Below, piece after piece: positions 50,433-63,100 of a DNA stretch of 64,000 nucleotides. Made by a program: the position numbers and the translations under genes. The stretch is from Ophiocordyceps camponoti-saundersi (nom. inval.) (Eukaryota > Ascomycota > Sordariomycetes > Hypocreales > Ophiocordycipitaceae), in NCBI GenBank assembly GCA_003339415.1, contig PDHQ01000027.1, positions 186,001 to 250,000 of the forward strand. The letters are read 5' to 3'. Position 1 is the stretch's first letter, and each line of letters opens with the position of its first letter. The notes below the pieces were generated by a model. The model searched no databases, was not told where the DNA came from, and saw only the letters and a list, made by a program, of their open reading frames with translations.

Positions 50433-51563
50433 AATAGTAAAATTAACTTTTTATATATAAAATAATAAAATATTTATTATATTATAACTTTATTATATAA
50501 TATTTAGCGATATATTTAAATTAATAATTTTTAAAATATTATTAAGGTTAAACTTTTAGTATATATAGTTTAATATTAAAAATCTCCGCTTATATTATTA
50601 TACTTTTATTATAAATTTAGTTTATATTTATTATACTATAAATAATAATTATTAAAAAACTTTACTAAGTTTTAGAATAATATTTTTTTATATATAATTA
50701 TATTACTAAAACCTTATTTAATAATTTAATTTTTTTAAAAAAGCTTTCTTATTATTTTATTATAAGGCCCGCGCTAGTACTTTTTTTATAATAAAAGTAT
50801 AACTTCTGCTAATTAAGCATACTTTTTTCTAAAAAATAATATAAAGCTACTTTAAATTAAACTAAAGCCTATAAATAATATCTTAAAATATTATTATAAT
50901 ATTACTACTAAATAATTTCCTTATTATAAAAGCTTAGCTTTACTTATAAAGTTTATAATTAATATTTATTATAATTATTTTAAAGCTTTAGATTTAAAGC
51001 GAAATAATTATAAAATTAAAGCGAATTATAAGCTATCGCTTATATTACTTAAGAACTTATTTTTTAATAATCTTTTTTAACGCTTTAGCTATAATTATAG
51101 CTTATATTAAAGGAGTTTTACTCCTTTTAAAGCTATAGAAAAGAGAGGAAATTATAACTATATTAGCTAAGGAGATATTACTAACTAATAAAATTAGAGT
51201 AAGGGGGGCGCCTCCTTAAACTCTCTTAAACTCTATTACTTATTCGATAATTACTTATATAAAAATAAAAGTATTTTTTAAAATAATTTTACTAATATTT
51301 ACCTTAGCTTTTAATAAGGTAATAAGTATAATAAACTTTAAAATTTAAAATTATTATAATTTAAAGTAAAGCTATATTCTAAGTAAAAAATTTTTATAAT
51401 TATAATTAACTTATATAGCGTTACCTTTCCCTTTAAAGTTACTCTAAGCGTAGCTAGCTATTATTATAAGGTAATAAAGAGAGCGGAGTTTACTTATAAT
51501 ATAAAAATAAAAAGTTTATATTCGTATTACTATAAGCGCGGAGTTTATTAAATATATAAAAGT
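50433..51563 (-). mobile_element. 1.85-kb repeat copy 4, right portion of the copy split by copy 3
   Basis: About 1.13 kb homologous to the right part of copies 1 and 3, ending GCGCGGAGTTTATTAAATATAT. With 47829-48566 it sums to about 1.87 kb, one full unit plus the duplicated junction. Confidence 0.65.
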
Positions 51564-54500
51564 TAGTTTTTAATATATATAAAGATTTAAGTATATATTA
51601 TCTAAAGCTTTAAGAATTTTATTTTTATTTTTATAATATTTTTTAGAAGCTATAAGGAAAAAGTTTTTAAAGTTCTTAAGCTAATTTTAATATTTCCAAG
51701 TTATAAGTTATTTCTTTAATTTAATAATATTTAAAAGTTTAATATTTTTATCTTAGCTAAAGTATAATATTAATAAGTAGCGCTTATATTAAAAACTTAT
51801 AGCTAAGTTAGCGAGGTTTCTTTTAAAAATTAAAATATTATAAAAATTCTTAATTTTTTATTTTTAGAGAAATTTAATAATAAAGTTTTAAAATATCTTT
51901 TTCTAAGAAGTAAAATTATATTAAGCGGCCTTTAAAGTTTTAATAAAGGGGGCTATTTTAATATAAGCTAAATAATTTAAAAATAAAGTAAAGAAGATAT
52001 CTAAGAAATAGTCTTTTACTTATAAAAGTTAGTTTTAAGAGCGAGTTATATAAGGTATAATAAAGTATATAAGAATCGGTACTAAGTTAAAAAAAATAAG
52101 TTTAAACTAAAAATAAGTATCTTTTAGAAAAGAATTAAAGTTATAAGGAAAGCTTATATAAAATATACCTAAGAAAAGAGATAGTAATAATTAGGTTAGA
52201 AAAGAGAAAGAAAAGTATATAAGTATAAATTATAAAAGTTTATTTTAAAAGTTATATTAAGAGTAAAGCTAATTCTTACCAAATTATAATATTAAAAACT
52301 ATTATAAATTATATATAAGGAGATTATAACTTAGGGGTAAACTTTTTATAATATAAACTATAATTTCTAAAGTTTTATTTAAAACCTTAATATAGTTTAA
52401 GGACTTATTTTCTATATTTAACTATTTTATTATAATTATAAATATATTATATATTTTCCGAATAGTTTTAATATTAAGTTATAATAGCTTTATAATACTT
52501 ATATAACCTTATCGTTATTTTTTATATATAGTTATCTTATAACTTTATTATATATTTATTTAAAAGCTATTTAGTTATCCTCCTTTACTAATATATTTAG
52601 CTGCCTTTATAGCTACTATATATAACTTATTTTAATAAATTTATAACTAAGTTAATTTTTAAGCTTTAACTTTATTTTTAACTCCGCTTTTAGCTTTATT
52701 TATTTTTTAATATTTATATTTAGCTTTTCTATAATTATATAAATTAGCTAAATAAGGGCTTATATACTTAGTTAGCTTTATATATAATTAAATAATATAA
52801 TATTACTTATTTTATTATTTCTAATATAAAACTTTATATTTAGCTAGCTAAGCTATATATATAATATAAAGAAAGTTATAAGGCTTTTTATAGAAAATTC
52901 TAAATATTATAATTTTATTATTTTATTAATATATAGCTATATTATTATTATTATTATCTCTTTATTATAAAAATTAAAAGGAAAAGCTAAAGAAGGGGGT
53001 TAGAAATATACTTTTTTTCAAAAATAATAAAAGAAAAAAAAGAAAAAAGGGAAAAGGGAGGTAAAAAAGAAAAAGATATAGCCCCCCCTTTAATTACTAA
53101 TAAATAATAAAATAGCTACCCCGCTTTTCCGCTCTATTTCCCTTAAACCTTTTTTCCCCCGCTTTACGCTAGACCGTCTTATACTATATCGCTTTATACC
53201 GCCTTATATTACCTTATACCGCCTTATACTGCTCCGCGTTATACCGCCCCGCTACTTTTCTCCCTCCGCCTCGCGCTTTATAAACTTTCCTTTCTTTATA
53301 CTCCTCTCCTTTACTTTACTTTCTTATATTATTTAAAACTACTTTTAAGTTATAAGCTTATTATATTATATCGCTACTAGCTATCGCTATACTTTTATAT
53401 AAGCGTATAGTAAGCTTTTTTCTTTATAATTAAAAGGTTTTATTTTACTTTAAGGGATTTTTTTACTTAATATATTATAAAAGCTTTAGATATTACTAAG
53501 GCCTTTAATATATAAATAATAATAATAAGATAAATTATTTATATTTATAAGCTTATTTATTTAAAATATTTTTAATAATTAGCTATTAAAAAGTTTTTTA
53601 GGGAAAATATTAAGTTAGGAAAAAACTATTATTAATATAAACTATTTAGGATAAAAAGTAGCTTAGGCTATTTTTTTTATTTTTAATATTTATAATTAGA
53701 AATTTTTTTTAATAAAAATATTCTAAGTTATAAAACTTTATTTTTATATAATAAAAGCGGCAATATTAAGTTAAATAGTAAACTTTTTCTATAAGGCTTT
53801 TATCTATTTTTAAACTCTAAAACTAGGAAGAGTAAATTTTAATTTAATTTATAAGTTTAGATTTCTAAAATATTATTTTCTAATATAATTTTTAAAAAGA
53901 GAGGGAATAAGTTATATAAGTTTATCTATATAATCCTTATTTTAAGCTATAACTTATTTTAAATTATTTATAAATTAGTTAATATTTTAATAAATAATAA
54001 CTTAATTAGTTTCCTTAATTTAATTAAAAGTAATATTAAGAATATTAGCTAGCTTAAACTATTTAATATTTATAGCTTATAGCTAAACTTATTATTTAGA
54101 TAATTTTTATAAGTTTTATTAATTATATAATAATAAATTATTATTTAAGTTTAGATATTCTTTAAAGTAATTTAAGTCTTAGTTAGGAATAATATAATAA
54201 AAGTAAAGAATTTTATTAATTATTTATATTACTTATTTTTTCTTTTTAAAAAAAAAGTAAGTAAGGTTTTTTTTAATAAAATAATAATATAAAAGGGTTA
54301 GGAAAATATTATTTCCTTAAAGTATTCTTTTTTAAAGCTAATAGTTCTCTTTTTAGAGATAATTTTAATTATATAGGTATCTCTTTACCTTTATTTAGTA
54401 AAGTAAGTTTAGTATTTTCCTTACCTTCTTTCTAAAAGGGGATTTCTTTCTTATTTTTTTCCTAAAAGGCGATTTTAGTATTTTCCTTACCTTTTTCTAA

Positions 54501-54616
54501 TAAAATAAGTTACTTACCTTTATTTTTAATATTACTTATAATTTAAAGGTATTTTTAAATAAAAGGTAGCTAATTTCTTAAAAGAATTCTAAATAAGTAA
54601 AAAATTCCGTTAGATA
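51564..54616. other. RIP-degraded DNA with a short CpG-rich mini-repeat patch
   Basis: Mostly AT-rich with no gene. A G+C-richer part at about 53.10-53.28 kb contains imperfect tandem TTATACCGCC units. A 19-20-bp word TTTAGTATTTTCCTTACCTT occurs twice near 54.41 and 54.48 kb. Confidence 0.5.
53178..53250 (+). repeat. Imperfect TTATACCGCC mini-repeat
   Basis: Units resembling TTATACCGCC recur at intervals of roughly 10-25 bp (about 53194, 53214 and 53239), with degenerate copies between. The patch is clearly richer in CpG than its flanks. Confidence 0.5.
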
Positions 54617-55174
54617 TATATATATTAAATTATATAAGGGACTTATAAAGTATATAAGTATATATAATTTAATAAAGAGGAAAAACTAGAGTGCTTAGGG
54701 GAAAACCCCTTACTTAATAGTTAGCTAGCTTATAGGCTAGAGTTATTATATAAGGAGGCCGGATTAATATAATTTTTAACCGAAAATACGCCGGTCCTAA
54801 GTATATTAAACTTATACTTCTTATCGCGCGTATTATCTAAGTTCTAAGTAATTCCGGTATATATATTAGCAGATACTATAGCGAAAATAATTAAGTTACT
54901 TTACTTTATAATTATATTTTATTACTAGATTATATATAATTATTATTAAAAGGTTTTTAATCTTTTAATAATATATATTATTATAGCCCCTTAACTATAT
55001 TTATTATAAACTTAGTAAGGTTACTACTTTTACCGGGGTTATGCCGGGGTTAGACTATACCCCGGCTATATAGTTAGGGTAAAAAATACCTATACCCTTC
55101 GCCGGATTCGAACCGACTACTTTACTTATAGGAGACTAATATTTCTAAGCGCTTAACTACTACGCTAAGAGGGC
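54617..55174 (-). mobile_element. SINE-like repeat copy A with tRNA-like head
   Basis: Homologous along most of its length to 56308-56951. On the minus strand it starts with an 81-nt tRNA-like head (55174-55094). A body follows containing a CCCCGGCATAACCCCGG palindrome-like block and the module near 54676-54715, and it ends in AT-rich sequence. Size, head and two dispersed copies fit a tRNA-derived short interspersed element. Mobility by a partner LINE is inference. Confidence 0.6.
55094..55174 (-). pseudogene. tRNA-like head, copy A
   Basis: GCCCTCTTAGCG at the 5' side, a D-arm-like GCG...GCG segment, and an intact T arm GTCGG-TTCGAAT-CCGGC with B box GGTTCGAATCC. The 3' acceptor strand (GAAGGGT) no longer pairs fully with GCCCTCT, so it is not a working tRNA. 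The middle does not form a standard 5-bp/7-nt anticodon arm. Confidence 0.6.
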
Positions 55175-56307
55175 GATTATATTAAATATATACTTTAGTA
55201 AATTTACTTATTTAAATAATTAACTATAATTTATAATAGTTTTTAGATTAATTAAGAAATATTTAATTATAGTTAGTAACTTAGTTTTTTAAAAATTATC
55301 TTAATATAATAAATACTTTTTAACTAATTTTATTTTATTATACTTAGTAAGTAAAAATATTCTTTTAAAAGGGTAACTTTTCCTTACTTTTTTATAAATA
55401 TTAAAAATATAAGCTTTTTCTTTCCTAGCTATAATTTTTTTTAATTACCTTAAAAAGTTTAAGGGTAAAGAAATAGTCTATAGCTAAGGTAAAGTAATAA
55501 ATATAATAAAGCTTTCTTCTAAGCTAAAGATTTATATTTATAGAGTTTATTAATAAAAACGTTTTAGGTTTAACTTTTTACCTTAATAGCTAAAAATTTA
55601 TAAATTAAGAAAATATAAAATTATTACTAGTTAATATATACTTATATATATAACTTATTAATAATTATATATACTAAGCTAGCTATTAAATAAAATATAT
55701 TAAAAGTAAAAAGATAAGCTAGCTACTAATTATAAGATTATAAAATAGTTATTAAAAAAGTATAAATATAAGTAAAAGTTTTTAAAAACTAAAATTATAA
55801 TTATAAAAAACTTTAAATTATTATTTAAAGAACTATTAAGCTAATTATATAGCTAGGAGCTTAAGGAAGATTTTTTAATATAATCTTAAAAGTATTTACT
55901 TAAGGGGATTTTACGATAATTTTTATATATATTAATAAAACGGAGATTTCTTAATATATAGTAGTTTCTTACTACGCGGGGACTTCCTAATAAAATCTAA
56001 AGCTTTTTAAAAATATATTTTAATACTAAATCTAGTTAAAAATCTTATTAAAATCTTAAAAATTATTATAAAAAAATCCTAAGAGGAAATTCTAATAATT
56101 TCCTAAATATAAAAGTAATAAAGCTTTTAAGAGAAATTTAAATAAAATCTTTAAAGGAAATCTTAATAAATTATTATAAGAGGCTAAGCGATTTATAAGG
56201 GTATTATTATATATCTTATATTATTTATTATTTTTATCTCTTATAGCTTTATTAAATTTAATTTTTAATAAAAGATTCTTATTTTATATTTTATAAAATA
56301 TTATAAA
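55175..56307. other. AT-rich gene-free DNA between the two SINE-like copies
   Basis: Strongly AT-rich sequence nearly free of CpA/TpG, with no feature recognised. Confidence 0.5.
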
Positions 56308-56951
56308 ATATATATATATTAAATTATACTAGAGACTTATAAGGTATTTAAGTATATACTATTTAATAAAGAGGAAAGACCGGAGGGCTTAAAAGAAAAC
56401 CCCTTACTTAATATATTTAGCTAGCTAATAAGCTAGAGTTATTATATAAAGAGATTAGATTAATATAATTTATCTAAAATTACGCCGGTCCTAAGTAAAA
56501 GGTACTTATACTTCTTATTATATATCTTATCTAAAGTCTAAGTAATTCTAATATATATATTAGTAATATTTAGTAAAGGTTTTAAAAAACTAGCTAATTA
56601 ACTTATTTTCTAATTATACTTTATTATTAAATTAGTCCCTAGCCCTCTAGCTACTAAGGTAGCCTATAATTGCTATTAAAAGGTCCTCCTAATCCCTTAA
56701 TAACTTATATTACCTAACTATACTCCCCCCCTTATACTTTACTTAAGCCTCGGCTAGGTTACTACTCCTACTAAGGGAGGAAAGGAACCCGGCAGGGTTA
56801 CTACTTTTACCGGGGTTATGCCGGGGTCGGACCGAACTCTAGCTATATAGTTAGGGTAAAAAATACCCGTGCCCTCTGCCGGATTCGAACCGACTACCTT
56901 ACTTATATAAGACTAATATCTCTAAACGCTTAACTATTACGCTAAGAGGGC
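56308..56951 (-). mobile_element. SINE-like repeat copy B with tRNA-like head
   Basis: Same organisation as copy A: the tRNA-like head at the right (56951-56871), the body to the left with the TTTTACCGGGGTTATGCCGG block near 56808-56827, and the conserved module near 56370-56410. It is less degraded than copy A in the head and carries extra sequence in the body (about 56640-56790). A further partial copy of the module lies at 57122-57170. Confidence 0.6.
56871..56951 (-). pseudogene. tRNA-like head, copy B (perfect acceptor and T stems)
   Basis: The 81-nt sequence has a perfect 7-bp acceptor stem GCCCTCT/AGAGGGC, a D-arm-like GCG...GCG segment, and a T arm GTCGG-TTCGAAT-CCGGC with B box GGTTCGAATCC. 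The 32 nt between the D and T arms are too long for a class I tRNA and do not form a clean anticodon stem-loop, so no anticodon can be read. It may be a class II or intron-bearing tRNA ancestor, now the head of a repeat. Confidence 0.6.
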
Positions 56952-57189
56952 TATTATAAATTATAATTATTAAATAGTTATTAAAGTTAATTTAAAATTA
57001 ATAGAATTTTAAGTTAAAATTAAAGTAAATTTTTATAACTTTTTATAAAAATAAGATAAGACTTTTTATTATTAGAATTTATATTAGGGGCTTAAATAAT
57101 ATTTAAGACTATTATATATAAGGAGGGGGGAAAAACCGGGTAAGGCTTAGGGGAAAACCTCTTACTTAGGAGGTAGAAGCCTAATAAGG

Positions 57190-60100
57190 TAAAGTTAAAA
57201 GGTAAAAAAAGTGCTATTATAAGCCTTACTTAAGCTTACAAGGCTATAATAAAATAATAAACTAAAGTAAAGCTATAAATAATACCTTATAAAAGTAAGC
57301 GGGTTATATAAGGGTATATATTAAATCGGCTAGGTAAGCTATAAATTAGTAAGTAAGCGGGGCGGTATATACCTTATTATTAAAATATAAATAAATAAAG
57401 GCTAGGTAATATATAGCTTTTTTCCCTTCTTTCCCCTTATAAGAATATATATATTTATAAATATTACCCTTATTATAAAAATAAGTAGTATTTTATAATT
57501 AACTATTAGTTTAATTTTTAATTAATATTAATATAACTAGGAAAGTAAAAACTAAAGAGGAAAACCTAGTCCCTTATAATATATATATAAGCTATATTAT
57601 ATAAAAGCGCTTATACTAAGGATATTCTAGCTATAAAGTATAATAAAGTAAATAAACTTTTTATTAAAAATTTAATAGGAATATAAAAGCTAATAATATA
57701 ATAGATTTTATAGCTTAAGCGTATATTATTTATATAAAATTAAATATAAGTTATATAATAATAAATATTTTTTTAAATTATTACTAATAATAATAAGCTA
57801 ATAAGCTAAGAATATATAAATTATTAATAATAAATATTACTAAACTTTATTATATATAGCGTAAAAAGTATAAAGTATAAAAAAACTAAGGTAATATTAA
57901 GGCGCTTTTAATAAAAATTAAGCGCGCTATTTAAGATAAGGATTAGTTCTTAGCTTATAAAAATATTTATAATATTAAGCGGGATTTAAGTAAGGCCGCC
58001 TTTACCTTAGCTAGTTTAAATAAAATAATAAGAGTTTTTAAATTAATATATAATACTCTTAAGTTTATTAAAATAGCTTTTAATAATATCTTAGCTAATA
58101 TTATTAATATAGGCGAGAAGCTAGATATAATAATAATAAGTATAATTAAAGCTATTAATAAGTTAAAATACCTAATTATTAAGTTAGATATTTATATTAA
58201 AAAGAAGATAATTTTAGCTATAAGAGCTATTAAAAAAATAATAATATTAGCGCCTAACGCTATTATTACCTTAAGCTATATCGCTTAGCTTAAAGCAAAG
58301 TAAAAGATAAGGTAAATATATATAGCGGCGGAAGCTATAAAAGCTTCCTCTAATAATATAAAGCTAGGTTTTATTAATAATAATATTACTAATAGGAGTA
58401 ATAATAAAATTACTATAATAAAAAACTTAATATTAGCTAAAGTTAAGGAGATTAAGTTAGCTAGTAAAGCTAAAAATAAGATAAAGGGTAAAGGGCTAGA
58501 TAAAGGTAAGGGTAAGGCTAAGTATAGTTATATATTAGTTAGATCTTAGTTAAAGCTAGCTAAGAAAGCGTGTTTAGCTATAATAATTTTAAACTTTAAT
58601 AATAATAATAATAATAATAATAATATTAGTATAAAAGCTGTTAAGATTATTAATATAATAATATTATATATAAGGTAAATATATTTAAGTAAAAGCGTAG
58701 CTAGGCTAGCTAGCTAAAATAATATAATAAAGCTTATAGCTTAAAAGTTATTAAATAAGAAAAAAGCTAATTTAGATCTTAGTTATAATTATTTCTATAC
58801 GCTTAGTAAGTAAAGAGTATTATTAAGTATAATAATTAAAATATTATTTATTAAGGAGCTTAAAAGTTACTAAGCTAGCTATGTTTAAATAATAGAAAAA
58901 AAGTTTAATAAGTTTATATTTATAATTATAAATATATCTATTTAGTTAAGTTTATTAGCGGTTTAAATTAATACTGCGAAAAAGTAAATATTAGCTATAA
59001 GATTGCTAATAAGTTTATTAAAATCTTTTAAAACTATAAGCTTAAAAGCTCCTAATATATTATAAAATAAAATAAAAATAAAAGCTAGGTTAATAGCGGC
59101 CTTACTTATTATATTAAAAGTATTTACTAAGTTTAAGCTATTATATACTTAAAATCTATTAATAACTTAAAGCTAGTCTTTTACTTAAATAATATTAAAG
59201 GAGCGGGTATTATAAATAAAGGATTATAATAATATTAGTAGCGAAATCTAAGCTAGTAAGGTAAAAGGCTTAAGTAAGGATAGAGTAGAAGATAATAATA
59301 ATTAGATAAGGTAAGGAGGGAAGGATATTTATAAGTTATATAATAATAAAAATATTTAGTAAATAAGAGTATAATAAGTTTAAGCTTATAGTAAGTTTAG
59401 CGGGGATATATATAAGGTTTTAATAAAGTTAAACTAATAAAAATTAATATAATATAATATTTACTTTATAATAATATAAGTAAAAATATAATTATTAAGT
59501 TTAAATTATAAGAAAGATTTAAAATAAAAATATTATAATACTTTATCTTTTTAAGTAATAAGATTAAAGTATTATAAAAAGAGGTAGTATATATTTTATA
59601 GCTTAGTATAGTATTAATAGTTTAAAGTAACTATATTTAAGACTTTATATAAAAAGAGGAATTTTTATAGCCTTATCTTACTTATATATAGCTAGGTAAT
59701 TATAATATTAATATATTTCGAGAGATTATAATATATTATAATAATTATAAGCTAGTTTAAGCGTGGGGGGAAATTAGCTAAGAAAAAGGTAAACTTAAAG
59801 CGGGCTTATTAAAAGCGGTTCTTTTATTATTCTTATTAGTATATCTAGTCTTTATAAAAAAGGCGCTAGGTAATCTTTTTATTAAAGGTATTATATAAAG
59901 TATAAGCTTATATTATTATTTACCTTAATTCTTCCTAAAGCGGGGACTTAGTTTTATTATATTACGTTAAGCGGTATATAAGAAATCCTATAAGAAACCT
60001 TAAAAGAAACTTAAACGCGTATTAAATTATATTTAATATATTTACCGTTTTAAGCTAATAAAAGGTATTAGCCTTTCTCTTATTTTTAAAAAAGTTAATT

Positions 60101-63100
60101 AAAAAAGTTTAAAACTTAGCTTTTAGGTAATAAACTAAGGTCGCTTTAAAAATACTAAAGATAAGATATAAGTATTATAATTAAGTAAAGTTTATAATCT
60201 TAATAAGGCTTAAAAGGTTCTTATATAAAAAGTAATAAAAGCGTAAAATATTAAAAATTATATAACTTTTATATATAGCTTTTTAGCTTAAGGGAGGGTA
60301 TAACCTTAAATAAATACGATTAAGATAGTAAGGGTAAGATTCTATTTAGAAAGTTTATTATATATAATTTAAATATATATTTTCTAATATAATTAATTAA
60401 AAACCTAAACGTTAAATAAGCGCGCCTTAAAAATAAGGTAGATTTTATATATATATAGCTTAACTATATATTATTTTAGGTAATATTTTTTAGAAAAATA
60501 TATTAGTTTGCTTTTATTTAGCTTAAAAGCTATATTATAATCTTAAGCTTACTTTTTATAAATATACTATATTAAATAAAAATATATTATAATTATAATA
60601 ATATCTAGCTTAATATTAAAGAAGTTTATATTATTAGTAAACTTAATAATTTTTAGCTAAAGTTTATATTTTAACTATTAGTAAAGTAACGTTATATAAA
60701 AAATAAAAAGTATAATAAAAAGCGGGGAGCTTTAAGGAACTTTAGTCTTAATTAGGAAAAATACTAAAATTTATTTATTAAAGCGTAAATATAAAAAGTA
60801 ATAGCTAAGATAGCTTTATAAAAAATTCTAAATTTAAGTAAGGTACCTAATATATATAAGTTTATAAAGTAATTTATTATAATAAATAATATTAAAAGCT
60901 TCCTTAATATTAAGTTATAAAAAGGAGGCGACCCCTTTCCTAGCTTAAGTAGCTTAAATAAGCTTTATAATTATAAAAATAGCTAATTCCGTTAACTTAT
61001 TCTATTTATTATTTTTTTAGCTATTAGGGAGAAGCTAGTATAATTTAATAATATTAAATAACCGCTTATTTATAATAAACTTAAGAAATTTACTAAAGTA
61101 ATATAAAAAAGAGATTAGCTTATAGCTATTAGCTTATTAGTAAACTTCTAGCTTTTTACCTTATTTATATAATATAATTATAATAATAATATAAAGTTAA
61201 CTCGAAAAATAACCGATTTAAAAGTAAGCTTAAAAATATAAGTAAGCTATATATAAAAAACTTAGTAATATATTTTAAGGAAGCCGGTTAATATTTAATT
61301 TATTTTAGTTACTTTTTATAATAATATAATATAAAAGGTAGTTTAAATATTATCCGTAGTAATATGTATTTTTATTAAGAAGCTAGGTTTAAGCGTTTTA
61401 TTATCTAAAAAGGGGAGATTAAAGATAGGGGGAAAAAACTTATCTGCTAAAATATAAGCTTTATCTTTAAAAAACGCGGCCTCGCCCTTACTTAAGTTTT
61501 ATAAAGCTAAGAGGTAGATAAGCTTAGCTAATAGTTTATTATAAAGCCGCGCCTAGAGCTTTATATATTAAAATTATCTAAGGTTATTATTAATAAAATA
61601 TAAAAAAGAACGCTAGTTAGCTTAGTAAAATTAAATAACTACTTTCTTTTAGCTATAAGCAGATTCTTATAATTATAGCTAATTATACTTAGATAAGGAA
61701 TTATAATAATAATACTTAGCTTATTTAATATCTCTTATAATATAAGCGACTACTAAGGTAAATTAAGTTTACTTTTTCCTAAATATTAAGGTATTAGTAA
61801 AATTATTAAAAAGTAATAAAGGTATAAAAGTTAATAATTAATATAATATACCGTAACACTTAGCGTAACTTTCTTAATAATATTTTTATAAACTTATTAA
61901 CTTTTTAAATTATAAAATATTAAGCTTAGCTATAAAATTAAGCTATACTAAAGCTTATATATATTCTTATATTTTAAAAATACTTAAAGTTAATATTAGC
62001 AATTACTTTCTTTAATAAAGTAATATTACTTAGCTAATAATTTTTCCTAGCTTTTATTAATTTAGCCCCTTTATTTACTTTAAGTAATCCCTTCCCCTCT
62101 TTTATATTAAGTATATTATTATTACTAAAAATATTTACTTTATTTTTCTTCTATCGCTTTTTAGAAATTAGCTAGCTTTAATAAGATTTAAGTTAGTTTC
62201 CTAAAAAGATATAAACCCCCTCTTATCTAAGTTTTTTAAAGGATTTTCTAAAGCTATATTAATAAAAGCTATTTCTTACTATAATTTAAAGTTTTTAATA
62301 TTATAATTTTTTAGAAAATAAAGAAACTATTAGCTATATATTATACTTTAAATAAGTATAGGCCGATTTTACTCCTTAATATAATAAGGAAAGTCTTAGA
62401 AATAATTATAGTTAGAAAAGTTATATTAAGAATAAAAAAAGCTTATATTTTTTTAATAGCTAAATAAGTAATAAATAATAATATTTTACTAATATAATAG
62501 TTTTTATATTTACTAAAATTATTAAAATAATTTAAAATTAAGGCGGCACCGCTTTACTCTTTTTACTAAACCTTATTAAGGCTTTTAACTATATCTTTTT
62601 ATAATAAGTTAATAATTATTATAAACTAGTTAAGCTTTCTTAAATAAATTATAATATTTATCTAATTATATTTTATAGATTATACCTTAAAATTTAAGTT
62701 TAATTATAAACTAAGTAATTTTTTTAATTTAATAAAAGGTCCCTTAATAGTTCCTTATATTACTAATTCTCTTCCTCCTATATATATCCTTATTATATTA
62801 ATACGTAAACTTAATATTAAGTCTCCTTATAATAAGATTTATAAATAAGATTAATATTCTTAATATTAAGTATAATAAAGCTTAAATATTACTTTAACTT
62901 AAATATATATAGTAAATTTATAAATAATAAGCTTTAGAATATAAAATAACTTTTTAACTAGCTAAAAATAAATTAATATATTTTATAAAAGTAAAGATTA
63001 TAAATATAACTAAGCTATAATTAAAAGCTATAATAATATAGCTAATATAAAAAGCGTAACTTTTAAGTGTTTAGTAATATTATAAGCTATATTAAAAATC

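Noticed and set aside
56871..56951. A functional nuclear tRNA gene
   Set aside because: The acceptor and T stems are good, but no proper anticodon stem-loop forms, and the sequence is part of a dispersed repeat whose other copy has a broken acceptor stem.
58597..58625. CRISPR-like or satellite array at the (AAT)n tract
   Set aside because: It is a simple trinucleotide microsatellite with no spacer structure, in a eukaryotic genome.
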